From: Candidatus Omnitrophota bacterium
Lineage (GTDB): Bacteria; Omnitrophota; Gorgyraeia; Gygaellales; UBA12090
Assembly: GCA_003510525.1 (NCBI GenBank)
Contig: DOMD01000183.1
Coordinates: 409 to 5,788 of the forward strand
DNA length: 5,380 nucleotides
Reading direction: 5' to 3'
Position numbers and translations under genes: made by a program. This document shows, piece after piece, positions 5,104-5,380 of this stretch. The notes under the pieces were generated by a model. That model was not told the origin of the DNA. It saw only the letters and a program-made list of their open reading frames with translations, and ran no database searches. Within the stretch, counting starts at the first letter, position 1. Each line of letters opens with the position of its first letter.

Positions 5104-5380
5104 ATGTATAAATTATCCGTAAAGACAGAATTCAGCGCGGCGCATAATCTGCGTCATTATAAGGGAAAGTGTGAAGCATTACACGGGCATAATTGGAAGG
5201 TTGAAGCGGTTATCTCGGCTAAAAAAACCGATACTAACGGCTTAGCCATGGATTTTCACGAAATCAAGGACATACTTAAGGAAACATTAGAGGAGCTGGA
5301 CCACAAGCATCTTAACCAGATTGCCTATTTTAAGAAAAATAATCCTACCTCGGAAAATATCGCTTGCTATCTCTTTGGCC
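5104..5380 (+). CDS. queD: 6-carboxy-5,6,7,8-tetrahydropterin synthase (QueD), 5' part
   Basis: The first 92 codons of a protein usually about 120 residues long, running off the window end. QueD turns 7,8-dihydroneopterin triphosphate into 6-carboxytetrahydropterin, an early step toward preQ0 and queuosine. The zinc ligands are visible as His14 (Phe-Ser-Ala-Ala-His) and His27 and His29 (Leu-His-Gly-His-Asn). The catalytic Cys23 lies four residues before His27 (C-x3-H-G-H), which favours QueD over the related pyruvoyl-tetrahydropterin synthases. Asp66-His67 in Leu-Asp-His-Lys-His-Leu-Asn complete the expected catalytic group, and Pro-Thr-Ser-Glu84-Asn gives the substrate-binding Glu. The ATG follows AGGTGA with a short 4-nt spacing. 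The gene is separated from murI by a repeat-filled spacer and probably has its own promoter. Other queuosine genes may follow outside the window. Confidence 0.93.
   Translation, partial: MYKLSVKTEFSAAHNLRHYKGKCEALHGHNWKVEAVISAKKTDTNGLAMDFHEIKDILKETLEELDHKHLNQIAYFKKNNPTSENIACYLFG

Overview
All genes in this window lie on the plus strand. The DNA is moderately AT-rich. The gene content points to a diderm (Gram-negative-type) bacterium: an inner-membrane type IV pilus platform, a lipoprotein amidase and ordinary housekeeping enzymes. The mixture of divergent, fused pilus genes and repeat-bearing spacers resembles an uncultivated candidate-phylum genome such as Omnitrophota. That placement is an impression from gene style and cannot be proved from this window.

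Region 1 (1-4060) is one tight operon. It begins inside a secreted, repeat-containing protein that resembles the C-terminal part of PilX-like/DUF7305 pilus-associated proteins. A PilM-PilN fusion follows, then PilO-like and PilP/GspC-like proteins, and finally a lipoprotein N-acetylmuramoyl-L-alanine amidase. Junctions run from a 15-nt gap to an 8-nt overlap, so co-transcription and partly coupled translation are likely. Together, PilM/N/O/P would form the alignment complex joining the cytoplasmic pilus motor to the periplasm. The amidase would cut peptidoglycan, perhaps to open space for the envelope-spanning machine. No secretin (pilQ) is seen here.

Region 2 (4061-4918) holds a very stable 17-pair hairpin with no U-tract, then murI (glutamate racemase, D-glutamate for peptidoglycan) starting at GTG behind a clear Shine-Dalgarno. 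MurI and the amidase act at opposite ends of peptidoglycan metabolism.

Region 3 (4919-5103) is a 185-nt spacer packed with symmetry. It contains a 9-bp hairpin, a 105-nt element made of two direct and two inverted copies of an 18-nt unit, and a pair of mutually exclusive hairpins around a perfect TATAAT box next to a Shine-Dalgarno. Region 4 (5104-5380) is the start of queD (6-carboxytetrahydropterin synthase, queuosine/7-deazaguanine pathway), cut off by the window end.

The points most worth a second look are the PilM-PilN fusion that keeps the PilN docking motif, the amidase signal peptide encoded by a heptamer repeat, and the layered repeat and switch-like spacer before queD. No CRISPR array, tRNA, rRNA or transposase was seen.
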